Positions 60,517 through 64,000 of a stretch of DNA of 64,000 bases are shown piece after piece (the first letter of the stretch is position 1; each line of letters begins with the position of its first letter). Under the pieces are notes generated by a model. It had not been told where the DNA came from and searched no databases. It saw only the letters and a list, made by a program, of their open reading frames with translations. A program made the translations under genes and the position numbers. Where the stretch lies: NCBI RefSeq assembly GCF_007004135.1, contig NZ_VJMG01000018.1:1-64000 (forward strand). The letters are read 5' to 3'. Origin of the DNA: Affinirhizobium straminoryzae. GTDB taxonomy: Bacteria; Pseudomonadota; Alphaproteobacteria; Rhizobiales; Rhizobiaceae.

Positions 60517-62589
60517 TCAGCGCTCTCCGCCCGGTGCGTCATCAATCTCGCGGATGATCATGATGCCTTCCGGCGTCAGATCCAGCCGCTGTCCCTTCAG
60601 AACCAGAGTTGTGGCGGTAGATTCCTCCACAATCAATGGGCCTTTGAGCGTCATCCCCTGCGTCAGTCGGCCGCGCTCCCAGACCGGGCAGGACACCCAG
60701 CCATCCAGCCCGCCGAAATAGACGTTGCGATGGCCGCTGGCGCAGAGCTCTTCAGCATTCCCGGCCGGCTTCTGCTTCGGCACGGCAATCACCGGGCCGC
60801 TCAGCACCGCTTCGAGATGCAGCATGGTGATCTCGATCGCCGAATGCGGCAGACGGAAGGAATAGGCCTTTTCATGGGCGGCGTGGAAGCGCTCGGCAAA
60901 GGCTTGCGCGCTCTCGCCCTTCTCGTGCAGGGTGAAGACGCCGTGTTCCTGCCCCCGGTAGCGCGCCTCGATGCGGTGGGTCAGGCGGATCTCGACCTGC
61001 TCCCCCTTGGCGAAATAATCCACCGCCTCGCGCTCCAGCCCGGCAAAGCGGCTGTCGGCACCGGCAAGCGCCGCATCATCAAGCGCGGAGAACCAGCTGG
61101 CGCGGAAATCGGCGCGCGGTTCGGCCGCCAGCATGCCCCAGGCGGAAAAGATGCCGGGATGCAGCGGCACCACGGTGGATTTCATCTTCAGTTCGCGACC
61201 GAGGCTTGCGGCAAGCGCCGGGCCTGCGCCACCGCTGATCACGAAGGCCGCATCGCGGGGATCATGGCCGCGCTGCACGGTGACGAGTTTCAGCGCATTG
61301 ATCATGTTGGCATGGGCGATCTCGATGATCGACAGCGCCGCATCCTCGATGGTCATGCCGAGCGGTTCGGCCACGGTGGCAATCGCCGCGCGGGCCTTCT
61401 CCACGTCAAGCGTCATGGTGCCGCCGGCAAAGGTGGCGGGATCGAAGACGCCGATCGTCACCAGCGCATCCGACATGGTGGGTCTGTCGCCGCCGCGACC
61501 ATAGCAGGCAGGCCCCGGCATGGAGCCGGCGCTTTCCGGACCGACGGTCAGGGCACCGCGACCATCGATACGGGCAATCGAACCGCCGCCGGAACCGATC
61601 TCGACGATATCCACCACCGGCACCTGCACGGCGTAGCCGGGGTTGATGCGGCTGCACTCCAGCCGGTATTCGGCATCCAGCGTCGGGCGACTGTCATGGA
61701 TCAGCGAACATTTGGCGGTGGTTCCGCCGACATCGAGCGACAGAACCTCCGTCTCGCCGATCAGCGCACCGATGCGCGCAGCCCCCGCCACACCGCCGGC
61801 CGGGCCGGATTCCACCAGCGTCAGCGGGCTCCTCACCACCTGGTCGAAGGTGGCGATGCCGCCGTTCGACTGCATGGCATAATAGGGGCAGGTCAGCTCC
61901 TGATCGGTCAGCGATTCTTCCAGCCGTTCGAAGTAATACTGGATGATCGGCTGCACATAGGCATTCATGACGACAGTGTTGGAGCGCTCGTATTCGCGCC
62001 ACTGGCGCGACACCTCGTGGCTGGCGCAGATGGTCGCAAAGGGCAGCGCGTCGGCAAGAATGTCGGCGCACAGCGCCTCGTGCTCCGGATTGGCATAGCT
62101 GTGCAGGAAAAGGATCGCGACCGCATCCACCTCCGCCTTCATGCAGGCGGCGATGATCGGCTTGAGGTCGTCGAGTTCCATCGGCGTGACGACCCGGCCC
62201 CTGGCATCGATGCGCTCGCGCACCTCGAAGCGCAGGTTGCGCGGCACGAAGGGTTCCGGGCTGTGGAACTGCAGATTGTAGAGATCCGGCCGGTTGCCAC
62301 GGCCGATCTCCAGCACGTCGCGAAAGCCGGCGGTGGTGACGAGCGCGGTGCGCACACCCTTGCGCTCGGTGATCGCGTTGATGACAGTCGTGCCACCATG
62401 CGCGAAGAAAGTCACGTCGCGGCGGCGCAAGCCGTCCTTGCGCTCGGCCATGGCGATGGCATCGAGCACGCCGAGCGACTGGTCATCGACCGTCGTCAAA
62501 CTTTTCGCCGTAAACACCTCGCCGGTGCGTTCGTCATAGCCGACGAGATCGGTAAAGGTTCCGCCGACATCCGTTGCAAGCCTGATCAT
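60517..62589 (-). CDS. hyuA: Hydantoinase/5-oxoprolinase subunit A
   Basis: 690 aa from ATG 62589 (the open frame 97 codons upstream overlaps hyuB). ASKHA-type ATP sites: RLATDVGGTFTDLVGYD at the start and LSLDVGGTTAKCSL at about 285. Family members cleave hydantoins, 5-oxoproline, acetone or acetophenone (ATP-dependent carboxylases) so the exact substrate is open. ATGA overlap with hyuB; 3 bases before the transporter ATPase gene. Confidence 0.92.
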   Translation of the reverse strand: MIRLATDVGGTFTDLVGYDERTGEVFTAKSLTTVDDQSLGVLDAIAMAERKDGLRRRDVTFFAHGGTTVINAITERKGVRTALVTTAGFRDVLEIGRGNRPDLYNLQFHSPEPFVPRNLRFEVRERIDARGRVVTPMELDDLKPIIAACMKAEVDAVAILFLHSYANPEHEALCADILADALPFATICASHEVSRQWREYERSNTVVMNAYVQPIIQYYFERLEESLTDQELTCPYYAMQSNGGIATFDQVVRSPLTLVESGPAGGVAGAARIGALIGETEVLSLDVGGTTAKCSLIHDSRPTLDAEYRLECSRINPGYAVQVPVVDIVEIGSGGGSIARIDGRGALTVGPESAGSMPGPACYGRGGDRPTMSDALVTIGVFDPATFAGGTMTLDVEKARAAIATVAEPLGMTIEDAALSIIEIAHANMINALKLVTVQRGHDPRDAAFVISGGAGPALAASLGRELKMKSTVVPLHPGIFSAWGMLAAEPRADFRASWFSALDDAALAGADSRFAGLEREAVDYFAKGEQVEIRLTHRIEARYRGQEHGVFTLHEKGESAQAFAERFHAAHEKAYSFRLPHSAIEITMLHLEAVLSGPVIAVPKQKPAGNAEELCASGHRNVYFGGLDGWVSCPVWERGRLTQGMTLKGPLIVEESTATTLVLKGQRLDLTPEGIMIIREIDDAPGGER

Positions 62590-64000
62590 GGGGTCTCTCC
62601 CTGATAGCCGTAGAGTTGCCGTGCCGCCGCCTCGGTCAGCAGGCCATGGGTGATATCGCGTCTGACATGTTCGGTTTCGCGCTCTTGCGCAGGTCCCCAG
62701 CCGCCGCCGCCGCCGGTGATGATGCGCACCACATCGCCCTGCGCGAGCGGAATATGCGGCTCGCGGCCGAGGCGGCGGGTTTCCGTCGCATTGGCAGGCA
62801 CGATCTCCAGCCGGTTGGGCGAGCCGTCCGCGCCGCCATCGATGCCCCAGGGCGCGGTCTCGGTGCGGCCGAAGCTGCAATAGGCCGACGCGGTCTCGCC
62901 GAGGATCTCGTATTCGCGGATGATGCCGAAGCCGCCGCGCCGGCGCCCGGCGCCGACCCCGCCCTCGACATTCAGGGCATAGCGGCGCACCCGCACCGGA
63001 AAACGCGCCTCAATGGCTTCGACCGAGTAATTATAGGTATCGCCGTCGGTCAGCGCGATCAGCGCATTGGCGCCGTCGCGGCCCTCGCTGGCGCCCCAGC
63101 CGCCATGCTGTGGCTCGATATGGATGAAGGGCTGGCCGGCTTCGTCGACCCCGGAAATATAGACCACGCAGAGGCTGGAATAGGAGCCGGCGGAAAAGCG
63201 CGACGGCATCAGCGGCGCCAGCGCCTTCCAGACGAGTTCGGAGGCATGCACCGACCCTTCGTAATACCAGCCGGTCGGCGCCGGCTTTTCGGCGGTAAAC
63301 AGCGTGCCGGGCGGCGCGATCACCGTCAGCGGCCGGAACCAGCCCTCGTTGGAGGGGGCCTGCGGGCCGACCAGCGCCTTGACGATGGTGCGCACCGCCG
63401 ATTGCAGTGCGCCGCGCGCGCAGTTGATCGGGCCGGCGACGGATGGCGGGCAGCCGGTGAAATCGGCGGTGATCTGGTCGCCGGCAATCGTCACGGAGAC
63501 CCGCACCGGGATCGGATCCGGGCTCACGCCATCGCCATCGATCACGTCCTCGGCGCTGTAGGTGCCATCCGGCAGGGCGGCAATCGCGGCACGGCTCAGC
63601 CTCTCGCTGGCGGTCAGCAGGTTTTCGAAGGCATGGGCAAGCGTGTCCGCCCCGTATTTGTCGGCGATCTCGCCGATACGGCGGGCAGCCACCCGCACGG
63701 TTGCCATCTGGGCGGTGAGGTCGCCGAGCGCAATCTCCGGCAGGCGCACGTTTTCGCGGATGATCTGCAGGATATCGTCGCAGAAGCGGTCGCCGCGGGC
63801 GATCCTGACACCCGGCAGGCGCAGCCCCTCCTGAAAGACGGAGGTGGCATTCGGCGCAAGACTGCCTGGCACCGAGCCGCCGACATCGAGATAATGCGCG
63901 ACATTGATGGCATGGGCGACCAGTTTTCCCTTGTGGAAGATCGGCTTGACCACCGCAAAATCGCAGGCATGCGTGCCGCCGGCGTAAGGATCGTTGGTCA
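62586..64000 (-). CDS. hyuB: Hydantoinase/5-oxoprolinase subunit B (5' end beyond the window)
   Basis: About 471 residues visible; the frame stays open to the right edge through a typical internal stretch (DPYAGGTHACDFAVVKPIFH), so the N-terminus is missing. Pfam HyuB-type motifs: HAINVAHYLDVGGSVPGS, DFTGCPPSVAGPINCARGAL and HGGWGASEGRDGANAL. Pairs with HyuA. The operon start and any promoter lie outside. Confidence 0.93.
   Translation of the reverse strand, partial: TNDPYAGGTHACDFAVVKPIFHKGKLVAHAINVAHYLDVGGSVPGSLAPNATSVFQEGLRLPGVRIARGDRFCDDILQIIRENVRLPEIALGDLTAQMATVRVAARRIGEIADKYGADTLAHAFENLLTASERLSRAAIAALPDGTYSAEDVIDGDGVSPDPIPVRVSVTIAGDQITADFTGCPPSVAGPINCARGALQSAVRTIVKALVGPQAPSNEGWFRPLTVIAPPGTLFTAEKPAPTGWYYEGSVHASELVWKALAPLMPSRFSAGSYSSLCVVYISGVDEAGQPFIHIEPQHGGWGASEGRDGANALIALTDGDTYNYSVEAIEARFPVRVRRYALNVEGGVGAGRRRGGFGIIREYEILGETASAYCSFGRTETAPWGIDGGADGSPNRLEIVPANATETRRLGREPHIPLAQGDVVRIITGGGGGWGPAQERETEHVRRDITHGLLTEAAARQLYGYQGETP

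Noticed and set aside
58090..62604. A 1504-codon open frame on the plus strand opposite binding protein, ATPase and hyuA
   Set aside because: It has no recognisable domain, a composition rich in Arg/His/Gly typical of the complement of GC-rich genes, and covers three well-supported minus-strand genes.

Overview
The window is GC-rich chromosomal DNA of an alphaproteobacterium, most likely a member of the Rhizobiaceae (Rhizobium/Agrobacterium/Shinella-like). The reasons are: the compact glgP-glgB-glgC-glgA-pgm order with glgX nearby; an aa3-type cytochrome oxidase subunit IV; a TakP-type TRAP transporter; heterotetrameric sarcosine oxidase; BioR-like boxes in front of bioYB; and palindromic intergenic repeats of the rhizobial kind. 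No rRNA, tRNA, CRISPR array, prophage or transposase gene is visible. Family names come from recognising motifs by eye; no database search was run.

Layout. 1-4.6 kb: a DUF2126/transglutaminase protein (5' end outside the window), an ATP-grasp/alpha-E fusion and a transglutaminase-like protease, a widespread but poorly understood peptide-modification set. 4.7-6.0 kb: a stand-alone TadE/TadG-like vWA protein. 6.3-18.1 kb: glycogen metabolism (glgP, glgB, glgC, glgA, pgm, then glgX past a small SRPBCC gene on the other strand). Two strong hairpins lie between glgC and glgA. 18.1-21.3 kb: a MaoC/NodN-like hydratase and a methyl-accepting chemotaxis protein ending in EWGEF. 21.4-26.5 kb: soxBDAG on the minus strand. 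26.6-30.1 kb: quinone oxidoreductase, rpsU, a TPR lipoprotein, a DUF992 protein and a cytochrome oxidase subunit IV.

30.4-33.7 kb: a TRAP transporter resembling TakPQM, with the binding-protein gene convergent to the permease genes. 34-38.3 kb: peptidase C26, a 2-hydroxyacid dehydrogenase with a LacI regulator, a MarR regulator and a creatininase-family amidohydrolase. 38.3-41.2 kb: a Phd/VapBC-type toxin-antitoxin pair whose antitoxin has an in-frame stop at codon 10, then a His-rich COG0523 metal chaperone and a WD40 protein. 41.8-45.3 kb: a CDP-alcohol phosphatidyltransferase, a UPF0104/flippase-like protein and a membrane sulfatase-fold protein, possibly a lipid head-group pathway. 45.4-47.5 kb: a WGR mini-protein, a LacI regulator and a BPSL0067-family protein beside an AT-rich patch.

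47.7-52.8 kb: a Ugp-like ABC importer co-transcribed with a metallophosphoesterase. 53.0-54.7 kb: bioY-bioB preceded by three BioR-type boxes. 55.3-64.0 kb: hyuB-hyuA, a Pot-type ABC importer and a GntR/FCD regulator, all on the minus strand; hyuB runs off the right edge.

The best places for something undescribed are the phosphatidyltransferase/flippase/sulfatase trio, the tandem glgC-glgA hairpins, the broken antitoxin in front of an intact toxin, the BioR-box cluster split by a MITE-like repeat, and the BPSL0067 island.
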